Source: Salibacterium aidingense DSM 18341
Lineage (GTDB): Bacteria; Bacillota; Bacilli; Bacillales; Marinococcaceae
Assembly (NCBI RefSeq): GCF_000429685.1
Contig: NZ_AUCI01000002.1
Location: forward strand, 248,001 to 312,000
DNA length: 64,000 nucleotides
Direction of reading: 5' to 3'
Made by a program: the position numbers and the translations under genes. Shown one piece after another: positions 8,010-16,876 of this stretch. Below the pieces are notes generated by a model. The model saw nothing but the letters and a program-made list of their open reading frames with translations. It was not told the origin of the DNA and made no database searches. Numbering within the stretch: position 1 is the stretch's first letter; the number at the start of each line of letters is the position of its first letter.

Positions 8010-8822
8010 ATGAGTGAATATTGGGAAAATGTAAAAAATACGGCTGTGAAATGGGTGGAGGAAGCGGGGAGAATGTTAAAAGACTCTCTGCATGATTCCC
8101 TGGACATACAGACGAAATCAAATCCAAATGATCTTGTAACAGAAATGGATTATAAGGTGGAAAGATATTTAACGGAACGAATCGAACAAAACTTTCCCGG
8201 ACATAAAACAATAGGGGAAGAAGAAGCAGGCAGAAATATCGCCTCCACGGAGGGGGTCCTTTGGATCATTGATCCTATTGATGGGACGACAAATTTTGTC
8301 CACCAAAAATATAATTTTGCGATATCCGTTGCGGTGGTGGAAAACGGACATGGAAAAGTCGGAATCGTCTATAATGTGATGCAGGATGAATGGTTTACTG
8401 CGGTTGACGGCCGCGGTGCTTATTTAAATGATAAAAAACTTCCGGAAACCTGCGGCCCCGTCAGCCTGCCGGAAGCCGTCATCGGTTTAAACGGACGCTG
8501 GCTTGCCCGTGAAACACGTTCAGATGAGGCATCTCTTCACCATATGGTTCGAAGATCAAGAAGTGTCCGTTCTTATGGCACCGCTGCGATAGAACTCGCT
8601 TTTGTAGCTTGCGGGAGGCTTGATGGTTATATTAGTTTTCGCTTATCCCCATGGGACTACGCAGCTGGTCTAGTTTTATTGAAGGAAACAGGAATAACGG
8701 TTACTACGTTTCAGGGCGATTCTCCTTCTATGCTGCAGCAAAACACGATCCTTGCAGCCCGCCCCACCCTCCATGAAGAACTAACATCCTATCTCTATAA
8801 CCATAAAGGCTTTACTTATTAA
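8010..8822 (+). CDS. suhB: Inositol monophosphatase family protein YktC
   Basis: Mg2+-dependent phosphatase of the inositol monophosphatase/fructose bisphosphatase superfamily, 270 aa, cytoplasmic. Metal and catalytic motifs are complete: GEEEAGR (about 70), WIIDPIDGTTNFVH (about 88-101) and SPWDYAAGLVLLKE near 213. Family members dephosphorylate inositol-1-phosphate and sometimes NADP; the natural substrate here cannot be told from sequence. CAGGAGGG precedes ATG 8010. It is a single transcription unit with repeat material on both sides. Confidence 0.9.
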   Translation: MSEYWENVKNTAVKWVEEAGRMLKDSLHDSLDIQTKSNPNDLVTEMDYKVERYLTERIEQNFPGHKTIGEEEAGRNIASTEGVLWIIDPIDGTTNFVHQKYNFAISVAVVENGHGKVGIVYNVMQDEWFTAVDGRGAYLNDKKLPETCGPVSLPEAVIGLNGRWLARETRSDEASLHHMVRRSRSVRSYGTAAIELAFVACGRLDGYISFRLSPWDYAAGLVLLKETGITVTTFQGDSPSMLQQNTILAARPTLHEELTSYLYNHKGFTY

Positions 8823-8826
8823 TGAA

Positions 8827-8940
8827 ACGGGGCTGGGACAATACCAAGGTAAGATAAAAATGAGTATGGGAAGATAGGAGTGCGCTTCGTAAATACTGTT
8901 TAACCTCCAATACGAAGTGTTCAGGCTTTCCCCATTACTC
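8827..8940 (+). repeat. Probable truncated copy D of the hairpin element
   Basis: Begins GGGGCTGGGACAATACC directly after suhB, like the 5' ends of copies C, F and I, but no CGAACGAT hairpin follows. A partial inverted pair (TGCGCTTCGTA with TACGAAGTG, about 8881-8920) is present. Right boundary uncertain. Confidence 0.4.
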
Positions 8941-9024
8941 TATTATGACAGGAGACATCAAATTTTTTATACTACCGGTACTATTTCCTCCTGCTGTTCT
9001 GCAGGTTTTAGAGCGTTTTCTCTC

Positions 9025-9195
9025 CTAATGAAGCTTGGAGCGAAGCACTTTTGCTGCCGTGAAAGAACCAGCCAGTCCAAGAAAACAGCCGATTGCTATC
9101 AATATAGAGCGTTCTGCTACAGCGATTCCGAAAGAAGCAATGGATAAAGCGGCGATTACAGCTAGAAGGAAGTAGAGCCATTTTATTTGATTCAT
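9025..9195 (-). CDS. ylaF: Small membrane protein YlaF (DUF5325-like)
   Basis: 56-residue protein with two hydrophobic segments: about 6-27 (WLYFLLAVIAALSIASFGIAV) and 31-49 (ILIAIGCFLGLAGSFTAAK), consistent with a small integral membrane hairpin. Start ATG 9195 preceded by GAGGGTGA; stop TAG. Position divergent from typA corresponds to B. subtilis ylaF, and size and topology fit. Function unknown. It would be missed by length filters of 60 residues. Confidence 0.68.
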   Translation of the reverse strand: MNQIKWLYFLLAVIAALSIASFGIAVAERSILIAIGCFLGLAGSFTAAKVLRSKLH

Positions 9196-9346
9196 TGTGT
9201 CACCCTCAATTTCTAACGATATATGTGCTAGTGTACAAGGAAATTGTTAAAATGAAAACCCATGATAATTGTGTATACCGCGATTACTTGTGATACAATA
9301 GAAAGGTTGAAGCAGGAACGTTTAGAATAGGAGCGGTGAATAAGCA

Positions 9347-11188
9347 ATGGAATTACGGAACGATTTACGGAATATAGCAATTATTGCCCATGTGGACCAT
9401 GGGAAAACAACACTGGTGGATGAGTTTTTAAAACAGTCCGGTACCTTTCATGAACACGAACATGTAGATGAACGAGCCATGGATACCAATGATATAGAAA
9501 AAGAACGTGGTATTACCATTTTGGCTAAAAATACAGCTATTCGTTACGGCGACACAAGAATTAATATTATGGACACTCCCGGCCACGCAGATTTCGGCGG
9601 AGAAGTGGAACGGATTTTAAAAATGGTAGATGGTGTTCTGCTGGTGGTTGACGCTTATGAGGGCTGTATGCCGCAGACCCGTTTTGTGTTAAAGAAAGCA
9701 TTGGAACAAAAACTGACACCTCTTGTTGTGTTGAACAAGATAGATCGGGACATGGCACGTCCGGACGAAGTAGTGGATGAGGTTCTTGATTTATTTATTG
9801 AACTTGGGGCGGATGAAGACCAGCTTGATTTCCCGGTGGCGTATACTTCCGCTATTAATGGAACGGCGAGTAAAGAGCCATTTGTTCAAGATGGCAAAAT
9901 GGACATCTTGTTTGATATGATTGTCAACAATGTTCCGGCGCCGGTTGATAACAGGGAAGACCCGTTCCAGTTTCAGGTGACCATGCTGGATTATAATGAA
10001 TATCTTGGCAGAATTGGGGTTGGACGCGTCTTTCGGGGAACCATCCAGACTGGAGATCAAGCGACCTTAATCAAGCGGGATGGTACGCTTAAAAACTTCC
10101 GCGTGTCTAAACTGTTTGGTTTTATGGGGCTGAAAAGGGTCGAAATCGATAAAGGGCAGGCAGGTGACCTTATTGCCATTGCAGGGGTGGAAGATATAAA
10201 CGTCGGCGAAACGATCTGTCCTGTGGAGTATCAGGATCCCCTGCCTCGTCTCCGCATTGATGAGCCGACATTGCAGATGACCTTTTTAGTCAATAACAGT
10301 CCTTTTGCCGGTAGAGAGGGCAAATATATAACCAGTCGAAAATTAGAAGAACGGCTCTTAACACAGCTGGAAACAGATGTGAGCCTGAAGGTCGAGCATA
10401 CGGACTCCCCGGATGTCTGGACGGTTTCCGGCCGGGGGGAACTGCACCTGTCTATTTTGATTGAAAATATGCGCAGGGAAGGCTATGAACTGCAGGTTTC
10501 GAAACCGGCCGTTATTGTAAAAGAAGTAGATGGCGTCTTATGTGAACCGGTGGAACGAGCGCAGATTGATGTACCGGAGGAGTATACCGGTAACGTTATG
10601 GAAACGCTCGGGGAGCGTAAAGGTGAAATGCTGGATATGGTGAACAAAGGAGATGGACAGGTCCGTATGGACTTCATGGTGCCATCCAGGGGCTTGATTG
10701 GATATACCACTGAATTTATGGCACAAACCAAAGGCTACGGTATTTTAAACCATACATTCGACGGATATCAGCCTCTCCACACCGGCCAGGTCGGCGGCCG
10801 TCATCAAGGGGTACTTGTGTCCATGGAAGATGGAAAAGTCACCCCGTACGGTATGATGCAGGTAGAAGATCGGGGAACGCTGTTCGTCGAGCCCGGTACC
10901 GAGATTTATTCCGGAATGATCGTTGGAGAGCACACCCGGGAAAATGATCTAACCGTGAATATTACAAAGGAAAAACAATTAACCAATGTTCGTTCCGCTA
11001 CAAAAGACACAACGGTAACGATGAAACGCCCGCGTATTTTGACACTGGAAGAAGCCCTCGAGTTTCTTAATGATGACGAATACTGTGAAGTAACGCCTGA
11101 TTCAATCCGCCTCCGTAAAAAGATACTGGATAAGAGTGCCCGGGAACGGGAAGAAAAACGAAAAAAACTGGCGAATAAAAACAACTGA
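9347..11188 (+). CDS. typA: Translational GTPase TypA/BipA
   Basis: Ribosome-binding GTPase related to EF-G, implicated in 50S assembly and growth at low temperature or under stress. 613 aa, full length. G domain: [10 protein letters not shown] (P loop, about 14-23), [16 protein letters not shown] and NKIDRD. Then EF-Tu-like domain 2, two EF-G-like alpha/beta domains ([28 protein letters not shown]) and a basic TypA-specific C-terminal tail ending [20 protein letters not shown] precedes ATG 9347. The ylaH start lies 42 nt downstream, suggesting an operon. Confidence 0.97.
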   Translation: MELRNDLRNIAIIAHVDHGKTTLVDEFLKQSGTFHEHEHVDERAMDTNDIEKERGITILAKNTAIRYGDTRINIMDTPGHADFGGEVERILKMVDGVLLVVDAYEGCMPQTRFVLKKALEQKLTPLVVLNKIDRDMARPDEVVDEVLDLFIELGADEDQLDFPVAYTSAINGTASKEPFVQDGKMDILFDMIVNNVPAPVDNREDPFQFQVTMLDYNEYLGRIGVGRVFRGTIQTGDQATLIKRDGTLKNFRVSKLFGFMGLKRVEIDKGQAGDLIAIAGVEDINVGETICPVEYQDPLPRLRIDEPTLQMTFLVNNSPFAGREGKYITSRKLEERLLTQLETDVSLKVEHTDSPDVWTVSGRGELHLSILIENMRREGYELQVSKPAVIVKEVDGVLCEPVERAQIDVPEEYTGNVMETLGERKGEMLDMVNKGDGQVRMDFMVPSRGLIGYTTEFMAQTKGYGILNHTFDGYQPLHTGQVGGRHQGVLVSMEDGKVTPYGMMQVEDRGTLFVEPGTEIYSGMIVGEHTRENDLTVNITKEKQLTNVRSATKDTTVTMKRPRILTLEEALEFLNDDEYCEVTPDSIRLRKKILDKSAREREEKRKKLANKNN

Positions 11189-11230
11189 TACGTATGGAAA
11201 TAAAGGAACGCATGCAAGAGGTGAAAGGAA

Positions 11231-11590
11231 ATGTACCCAATCGCCGCATCTATAAATGATGTCGATGTGACAAAAGATCAGTTGAGCTGGATGGCCGGGG
11301 TTTTGCATGTTCACGAGAATCCAATTACTGGTTTCTGGCTTTTATATGCAGTGGTTGTCGTTATGTGTATCATTGTCTATAATCTGGGATTCGCCCGGAA
11401 ACTGCCATTACTCAAAAATGTTATTGTTTATACAGTCATGCTGATTGGCGCGATCCCGCTTACTATTTTTGCCATCGGCATGGTTGTTGTGGAATCATTG
11501 ATGGCAGCAGCCGTTGTACTGGGAATATATAAAATCAGGCTGCGGCAGCACAAAAAAGAGAAACAGAACGAAGAGCATATGACATCATAA
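11231..11590 (+). CDS. ylaH: YlaH-like membrane protein
   Basis: 119-residue membrane protein with two hydrophobic stretches: about 34-56 (GFWLLYAVVVVMCIIVYNLGFA) and 62-95 (LLKNVIVYTVMLIGAIPLTIF onward). The C-terminal tail is basic and polar. Start ATG 11231 after AGGTGAAAGG. The synteny typA-ylaH-ylaI supports the family call; biochemical role unknown. Probably co-transcribed with typA. Confidence 0.75.
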   Translation: MYPIAASINDVDVTKDQLSWMAGVLHVHENPITGFWLLYAVVVVMCIIVYNLGFARKLPLLKNVIVYTVMLIGAIPLTIFAIGMVVVESLMAAAVVLGIYKIRLRQHKKEKQNEEHMTS

Positions 11591-11694
11591 AAGAAAGACA
11601 CTCATTCAACTGGATGGGTGCTTTTCGTGATTACACACGCAGTTGCTTTATGGTTTCATGTGTAGTAGAACAGAAGAAAAGGGAGGAAATACAT

Positions 11695-12096
11695 ATGGCA
11701 TACAAATGGGAGATAAAAGTAAGAGCAAGTGAGACGGATGGATTGGGACATGTAAGTAACATTAGTTATTTTATTTATCTGGAAGAAGCACGGATTGAAT
11801 TATTCCGTGAACTGAATGGCTCCATGGATTTGGAAAATTGGCCGTTTATTTTGGCGTCTGCTTCGTGTGATTATGTCCAGCAGGCCTATTTCGATGAGGT
11901 GCTTCAGATATCGACGACAGTACAGCACATTGGACGATCAAGCTTTACCCTGCATCACGAGATCACCTGTGAACGGGGAGTGATCGCCCGCGGAAGGTCT
12001 GTGGTGGTTCATTTTGATTTTGAGGCACAGAAAAGCGCCCCGCTCCCGGAAACATGGAGATCGATTCTATCAGAACAGCAGTCAGCCAATAACTAA
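11695..12096 (+). CDS. Acyl-CoA thioesterase, 4HBT hotdog family
   Basis: 133-residue single hotdog domain of the 4-hydroxybenzoyl-CoA thioesterase/YbgC type. Helix and loop motif ASETDGLGHVSNISYFIYLEEARIE holds the Asp and Gly-His-Val-Asn-like catalytic segment (Ser replaces the common Asn at the end). Start set at ATG 11695, with AGGGAGGAAAT just upstream; an in-frame ATG at 11614 has no ribosome site. Acyl substrate unknown. Convergent with ylaI, sharing the hairpin at 12101-12128. Confidence 0.8.
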   Translation: MAYKWEIKVRASETDGLGHVSNISYFIYLEEARIELFRELNGSMDLENWPFILASASCDYVQQAYFDEVLQISTTVQHIGRSSFTLHHEITCERGVIARGRSVVVHFDFEAQKSAPLPETWRSILSEQQSANN

Positions 12097-12129
12097 AAAG
12101 CCGGGGAGTGCCCGGCCGGACTCCCCGGA
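12095..12129 (-). terminator. Terminator of ylaI, shared convergent hairpin
   Basis: Stem CCGGGGAGT (12101-12109) with ACTCCCCGG (12120-12128), 10-nt loop. Read on the minus strand it is followed by five T, so it mainly terminates ylaI; the plus-strand side lacks a T-run. Confidence 0.8.
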
Positions 12130-12133
12130 TTCA

Positions 12134-12334
12134 TTACCATTCCTCATCTGATTTAGGAGAACGATAGGGACGGAAATGACCGGTGGCCCACCGTTCGTGG
12201 GTCCGCTTTTCAATCCGTTCATAACAATCATCACACATATACGTGTGAATAGGCCGGTTCCGTAATTTTTTGGCAAGCGGGTCATTATCATTCAAATCAT
12301 GCACGGTATCACAAATGACACATTTTACTTTCAT
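12134..12334 (-). CDS. ylaI: YlaI family zinc-ribbon-like protein (DUF2197)
   Basis: 66-residue cytoplasmic protein with two Cys pairs, CVIC near residue 5 and CDDC near residue 34, spaced as in a zinc ribbon. Middle segment PLAKKLRNRPIHTYMC and C-terminal HERWATGHFRPYRSPKSDEEW are family-like. Function unknown. AGGAGTGA precedes ATG 12334. Lies between typA/ylaH and phoH as in B. subtilis. Confidence 0.85.
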   Translation of the reverse strand: MKVKCVICDTVHDLNDNDPLAKKLRNRPIHTYMCDDCYERIEKRTHERWATGHFRPYRSPKSDEEW

Positions 12335-12438
12335 ATATCTTCACTCCTGTAATTGTCGCTCCGCGCTTTAAAAAAGAGGCAAGTACATTATAACATGGCA
12401 GGAGGGCAGTACATATTGCTTTGCAAAATTCCAGGCAA

Positions 12439-12468
12439 ATCATGAAAGACGGAAAGGATTTTCATGAT
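12439..12468. promoter_or_regulatory. Inverted repeat upstream of the FMN-barrel gene
   Basis: ATCATGAAA (12439-12447) and TTTCATGAT (12460-12468) form a 9-bp perfect inverted repeat with a 12-bp centre, 80 bp before the start codon at 12549. A second inverted repeat, AGCGGAA/TTCCGCT, lies near 12491-12507. Neither has a T-run, so these are operator or mRNA-leader candidates rather than terminators. Confidence 0.35.
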
Positions 12469-12548
12469 GTTTTGTCTAATACTACTAGTAAGCGGAATTT
12501 TTCCGCTGATTCACAAGATATACATCAAGATGTAAAGGGGGCAGTGTC

Positions 12549-13013
12549 ATGCCGAATAAAGTCGAATCATCGTTAAGCAGTGAACTATTAACACTTTTAA
12601 GGCAGGAAAGGTATGTTACCTTATCGACTGTGGATCATGAAACCAACAGCCCGAGTGTGAGCGCCATTTCCTGGCTGTATGCACTGGATCAGAAAACACT
12701 CCGTTTTTGTGTGGAGAGCCGTTCTATTATTTTAGATAACTTGAAAAAAAATAACCAGATGGTCATCACGTTTATTGGAAATGGTTCCACTTATGCTATT
12801 TCAGGAAAAGGAAAAATTTTAGCCGAAGAAATCGAGAATATGCCGATAAAACTCGCCTTGATAGAATGCAGCGTAGAAGAAGTAAAAGACATCATGTTTT
12901 ATGGAGCGAAAATGATTCATGAACCGGAATTTGAAAAAACGTATGATGCAGAAGCAGCATCTAAACTAGACAGTCAAGTGATGGATGCGATGAAAAGGGC
13001 TTCTTCCGGCTAG
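12549..13013 (+). CDS. Pyridoxamine 5'-phosphate oxidase-like FMN-binding protein
   Basis: 154-residue split-barrel (PNPOx-like) protein, probably cytoplasmic and binding FMN or another flavin. N-terminal LRQERYVTLSTVDHETNSPSV and ISWLYALDQKTLRFCVESRS resemble the first strands of the fold; the GNGSTYAISGKGKIL strand follows. The C-terminal third is helical and acidic. True PNPOx catalytic residues are not evident, so pyridoxine metabolism is not claimed. AAAGGGGGCAGTGTC precedes ATG 12549. It is monocistronic between ylaI and phoH, a place with no such gene in the B. subtilis order I remember. Confidence 0.7.
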   Translation: MPNKVESSLSSELLTLLRQERYVTLSTVDHETNSPSVSAISWLYALDQKTLRFCVESRSIILDNLKKNNQMVITFIGNGSTYAISGKGKILAEEIENMPIKLALIECSVEEVKDIMFYGAKMIHEPEFEKTYDAEAASKLDSQVMDAMKRASSG

Positions 13014-13209
13014 AACCTGGTCAGCTCTTTTTTTGATACAAAATTAATTTATAATTGTGTATTTTTTACGTCAATATTGTCCAAGTTGAAGCATATGAAA
13101 GAACAAGAACTATTTTAAATGGGAAGTACTATATTAATCCTCCGTCCGCGTTTTTTCATCCTTTTGAACGACGGAAACAAGTTTCATCATTGAATGGGGA
13201 GGAACTATT

Positions 13210-14538
13210 TTGAAAAAAATATATGTTATAGATACAAACGTTTTACTGCAAGAGCCCCGTGCCCTATTTCAATTTGAAGATAACGAGGTGGTCATCCCCG
13301 CAGTTGTTTTAGAGGAAATAGATGCGAAAAAAAGGTATATGGATGAACTTGGACGAAATGCAAGGGAAGTATCGAGAATTTTGGACAGTCTCCGGGATAA
13401 AGGGAAACTTCATGAAGGAGTTCCGCTTGAGGAAGGTGGAACCGTTCGGGTGGAGTTAAATCATCGTTCTATGCAGCATTTGAAAGAGACGTTTACGGAA
13501 GTCACCAATGATAACAGAATACTGGCAGTAGCGATGAATCTGCAGGCGGAACAGGAGAAAGCCAGCAGTCCAAAAAAAGTTATCATTGTAAGTAAAGATG
13601 CGCTTGTACGAGTGAAGGCCGATGCTCTTGCGATAAAAGCCGAAAACTTCCTGAATGACCGGGTTACCGATTTTGATCACATCTTTAAAGGAAAACTGTA
13701 CAAAGATGTCCCTCTGGAAACGTTGAATATGTTTTTTGAAAACCATAGTCTTCCTGTCTCTGTTATAGAAAAGGACAAAGTGTACCCTCATCAATTCATT
13801 ATTTTAAAAGATGCCCTTGGCACGTCGGCCTCAGCGGTCGGAAAAGTAGATGAAACAGGACAGTGGATCAGGCCGTTCATAAGCGATTCAGAGCACATAT
13901 GGGGGATTAAACCCCGCAATGTGGAACAGAAAATGGCTCTGGAATTGCTGCTGCACAACGATATACCGCTGGTAACGTTAACCGGAAAAGCCGGCACTGG
14001 GAAAACGCTGCTGTCGTTAGCGGCAGGTTTACTGCAGACAGAAGATTTAGGAAAATACAACAAGCTGCTGGTGGCACGGCCTGTAGTGCCTATGGGAAAA
14101 GATATTGGATTTTTGCCGGGGGAAAAAGAAGAGAAGCTGCGTCCATGGATGCAGCCTGTTTTTGATAATTTGGAATATCTATTTAACACCAAAAAACCAG
14201 GTGAATTGGATCAGATCCTTGCAGGGATGGGGTCCATTCAGGTCGAAGCGTTAACATATATCCGCGGACGGAGTATTCCCGATCAATTTATCATTATTGA
14301 TGAAGCACAGAATTTAACAAAACATGAAGTAAAAACGATTTTAACCCGGGTGGGAGAACGAAGCAAAATTGTGTTTATGGGAGATCCTGCTCAAATTGAC
14401 CATCCCTACCTTGATGAATTAAACAATGGCTTGGCCTATATTGTTGAAAAATTTAAGGATAAGCAGATAAGCGGTCATGTAAAGCTTGAAAAAGGAGAAC
14501 GATCGGGGTTAGCCCAATTAGCAGCCGATATACTATAA
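13210..14538 (+). CDS. phoH: PIN-PhoH fusion ATPase (PhoH2, YlaK)
   Basis: 442-residue protein joining an N-terminal PIN-type nuclease domain (about 1-140) to a C-terminal PhoH ATPase (about 235-442); PhoH2 proteins elsewhere are RNA helicase-nucleases. PIN acidic residues are visible in YVIDTNVLL (Asp8) and VVLEEIDAKK, plus VSKDALVRVKA. ATPase: Walker A LTGKAGTGKTLLSL near residue 258, LVARPVVPMGKDIGFLPGEKEEK, Walker B FIIIDEAQNL, MGDPAQID and LEKGERSGLAQLAADIL. TTG start with GGGGAGG seven bases upstream. Matches B. subtilis ylaK by position. Confidence 0.93.
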   Translation: MKKIYVIDTNVLLQEPRALFQFEDNEVVIPAVVLEEIDAKKRYMDELGRNAREVSRILDSLRDKGKLHEGVPLEEGGTVRVELNHRSMQHLKETFTEVTNDNRILAVAMNLQAEQEKASSPKKVIIVSKDALVRVKADALAIKAENFLNDRVTDFDHIFKGKLYKDVPLETLNMFFENHSLPVSVIEKDKVYPHQFIILKDALGTSASAVGKVDETGQWIRPFISDSEHIWGIKPRNVEQKMALELLLHNDIPLVTLTGKAGTGKTLLSLAAGLLQTEDLGKYNKLLVARPVVPMGKDIGFLPGEKEEKLRPWMQPVFDNLEYLFNTKKPGELDQILAGMGSIQVEALTYIRGRSIPDQFIIIDEAQNLTKHEVKTILTRVGERSKIVFMGDPAQIDHPYLDELNNGLAYIVEKFKDKQISGHVKLEKGERSGLAQLAADIL

Positions 14539-14601
14539 CCGTCATTTAAGCTAAGCTTTGGAACTGCTTAGAAAGGGAAACCAGAGTTCTCCCCGATTTG
14601 A

Positions 14602-15105
14602 TTAGTTTACACGAAACCCTGTCACGTGTGTGATGGGGTTTTCTTTATTGCTGCCGTCCCCGTAATAAATATGAATAGGACCGGTTTCTTTTAATGGTTC
14701 TCCATTATCGGAAAATCCAGCCACAAAGGCATAAGCCTCTTGCAGAGAAACAGGAAATTCGCCGCCATCCGCTGTTTCAACGATGACCTCAGATGCCGCT
14801 GGTTCAGGCTCACTATTGCTTAGAAAAGATTGAAAAGGAATGGCAAACGTCCCATGGATAAGCTGTTCTTTTTTTGAACGGACTTCATTGGTTTCGGGCC
14901 GTTTAGGTGCTTCCACTCCTTTGGTCAGCTCTTTGTCCCATTGCCGGGAAACAGATCTTTTGTATGCTTCTTCCTCTTCTTTCTTTCGGTCCGCCTCTCC
15001 GGTCCATGTTCTTAAATCAATTTTCCGTTCATCAAAAATCCAAACCGTAGGATCAATCGTAATTGGATAGTTGACGTTTCCATGAATAAACACGATGAAA
15101 TCCAA
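14602..15105 (-). CDS. ylaL: YlaL family protein
   Basis: 167-residue soluble protein with the YlaL pattern: N-terminal FIVFIHGNVNYPITIDPTVWIFDERKID, a charged helix around 40-60, and C-terminal PIHIYYGDGSNKENPITHVTG. Some databases label relatives peptidyl-prolyl isomerase, but I see no support for that in the sequence. ATG 15105 preceded by AAGGAGGAAAC. Convergent with phoH, divergent from glsA. Confidence 0.75.
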   Translation of the reverse strand: MDFIVFIHGNVNYPITIDPTVWIFDERKIDLRTWTGEADRKKEEEEAYKRSVSRQWDKELTKGVEAPKRPETNEVRSKKEQLIHGTFAIPFQSFLSNSEPEPAASEVIVETADGGEFPVSLQEAYAFVAGFSDNGEPLKETGPIHIYYGDGSNKENPITHVTGFRVN

Positions 15106-15260
15106 CTGAGTTTCCTCCTTCTTGACGTATCTTTTCTATCCTAACATATTTTCTGCCCTGTATGAGAACGAACCCCTTCGTTCAAACTAATTTTTAGAAA
15201 ACGAACGTGGGGAGGAACGTATTAAAAAGGCATCCTGGAAAATGAAGGGGAGATCAGATC

Positions 15261-16208
15261 GTGGAATTGTTTATATCGGAAAAGGATCTATGTTCGCTGA
15301 TGAATGCTATTCAGCCTGCTTCCAAATCAGGCACACTGGCTTCCTATATTCCGGCATTGCTGGATGCGGATCCAGAGGCATTTGGCTGTGTCATTTATAA
15401 AGGAGAATCTTTCATTGAAGCGGGCAGAACGAAAGACAGGTTTACGCTGCAGAGTGTCTCAAAAATCGTGAGTCTGGCTCTTGCTTTAATGGACCAGGGG
15501 GAAGAGCAGGTGTTCTCCAGAGTTGGAATGGAACCAACAGGTAATCCTTTTCACACCATACAGGCCCTGGAAAAAGAAAAACCCTCCAAGCCTCTAAATC
15601 CTATGATTAATGCAGGGGCTCTGGTAGTTACGAGTCTGCTGGAAGGTAACAGCGGGGAGGAAACGATCGGGCGATTTCTAGCCTTTCTCCATGAATTAAC
15701 TGGAAATCCGTCCATTCATATTTGTGAAAAGACAGCGGCCTCTGAACGAAAACACGCGGATTTAAATCGCTCTCTCTGTTACTTTTTAAAAAGTCATGGA
15801 GTGTTGAAAGGCGATGTGGAAGGCACACTTGACATCTATATCAATCAGTGTTCTGTGCTGATGACCTGCAGGGATTTGGCCCGGATTGGAAGCATTATAG
15901 GTAATGAAGGACGGGATCCTGAAACCGGCAGGGGCATCCTTCCGCCGCGTATTGCTAAAATAATTACGACGTTTATGGTTACCTGCGGAATGTACAATGC
16001 TTCCGGATCGTTTGCTATTAAAGCGGGTATTCCGGCAAAAAGCGGGGTCTCCGGGGCCCTGCTTGGATGTCTGCCGGATGGCACAGGAATAGGCGTTTAC
16101 AGCCCTCCGCTGGATGAAAAAGGAAATAGCGCAGCAGGGGTCCGGCTGCTGGAGACACTTTCTGAAAAATATGATTTAAGTATATTTTCATCCCAAAACC
16201 GAGTCTAG
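15261..16208 (+). CDS. glsA: Glutaminase (YlaM/GlsA type)
   Basis: Hydrolyses L-glutamine to glutamate and ammonia; serine-dependent, beta-lactamase-like fold, cytoplasmic, 315 aa. Family motifs: FTLQSVSKIVSLALAL with the Ser-x-x-Lys nucleophile/base pair (about 65-68), PLNPMINAGALV (Asn), the GRGILPPRIAKIITTFMVTCGMYNASGSFA block with the catalytic Tyr, and KSGVSGALLGCLPDGTGIGVYSPPL. GTG start preceded by AAGGGGAGA. The gene lies between ylaL and ylaN, as ylaM does in B. subtilis. It would feed the nitrogen balance read by TnrA, encoded further along. Confidence 0.93.
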   Translation: MELFISEKDLCSLMNAIQPASKSGTLASYIPALLDADPEAFGCVIYKGESFIEAGRTKDRFTLQSVSKIVSLALALMDQGEEQVFSRVGMEPTGNPFHTIQALEKEKPSKPLNPMINAGALVVTSLLEGNSGEETIGRFLAFLHELTGNPSIHICEKTAASERKHADLNRSLCYFLKSHGVLKGDVEGTLDIYINQCSVLMTCRDLARIGSIIGNEGRDPETGRGILPPRIAKIITTFMVTCGMYNASGSFAIKAGIPAKSGVSGALLGCLPDGTGIGVYSPPLDEKGNSAAGVRLLETLSEKYDLSIFSSQNRV

Positions 16209-16332
16209 TTTATTTTGTAACAGCCATTATTTTTCAAAAAATTTTTAGGAGGTTCTTTCGCGCGTTCTGTTGCATTTTTATAATATAGCCGATATGATAG
16301 TAAGCAGGAGCTAATTAACAGGAGGGATCATC

Positions 16333-16617
16333 TTGAGCGTTGAGGCGCAAACGGAACATAAAGAGAAAGCATACGCCCTGCTTAAAGCTGACGCAGAACG
16401 GATCCGGAAATTAATCGAAGTGCAGATGGACAATCTCACACTGCCCCAATGCCCTCTTTACGAAGAGGTTCTGGATACGCAGATGTTCGGGCTTTCCCGC
16501 GAAATCGACTTTGCGATACGCCTGAATTTAATCGATGAAGATACAGGCAAACAGATTTTATCAGAATTAGAGAGGAAACTGGCTGCGTTTCATGAAGCAA
16601 CGGTTGGCAGTAAATAA
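16333..16617 (+). CDS. ylaN: YlaN, iron-homeostasis protein
   Basis: 94-residue helical protein of the UPF0358 family; B. subtilis YlaN is needed under low iron and is reported to act on the Fur repressor. Recognisable: [21 protein letters not shown], then [25 protein letters not shown] and a C-terminal helix. TTG start with CAGGAGGGATCATC upstream. It is followed by a terminator and then pycA. In B. subtilis ftsW lies between ylaN and pycA; here nothing does. Confidence 0.92.
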   Translation: MSVEAQTEHKEKAYALLKADAERIRKLIEVQMDNLTLPQCPLYEEVLDTQMFGLSREIDFAIRLNLIDEDTGKQILSELERKLAAFHEATVGSK

Positions 16618-16661
16618 AAAGAACCAGGCTATTCCATGGAGTAGCTTGGTTCTTTTTTACC
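16613..16661 (+). terminator. Terminator of ylaN
   Basis: Stem AAAAAGAACCAGGCTA pairs with TAGCTTGGTTCTTTTT (one G-U) and has a T-run; starts at the stop codon. Confidence 0.88.
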
Positions 16662-16754
16662 ACTACTGAAAACCGAAAGTTTTTCAAACTGTTTTATATG
16701 GCTTTATACCATGGGTTTTCTTCTATGAATCTATATAGGGAAAAACAAAATTTT

Positions 16755-16782
16755 TTGACAGATTTTCTAGAAGTGTTATGAT
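16755..16782 (+). promoter_or_regulatory. Predicted sigma-A promoter of pycA
   Basis: TTGACA at 16755-16760 and TATGAT at 16777-16782 with 16 bp between. Leader of about 90 nt to the pycA start. Confidence 0.6.
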
Positions 16783-16876
16783 AAATTATATTTAGAATTG
16801 TCAGTAAAAAAATAAAAAAAGCAGTATCTTTTTGCAACTTACTGAGTGGAGAGTAACTATACCAAGGAGGAATTTG

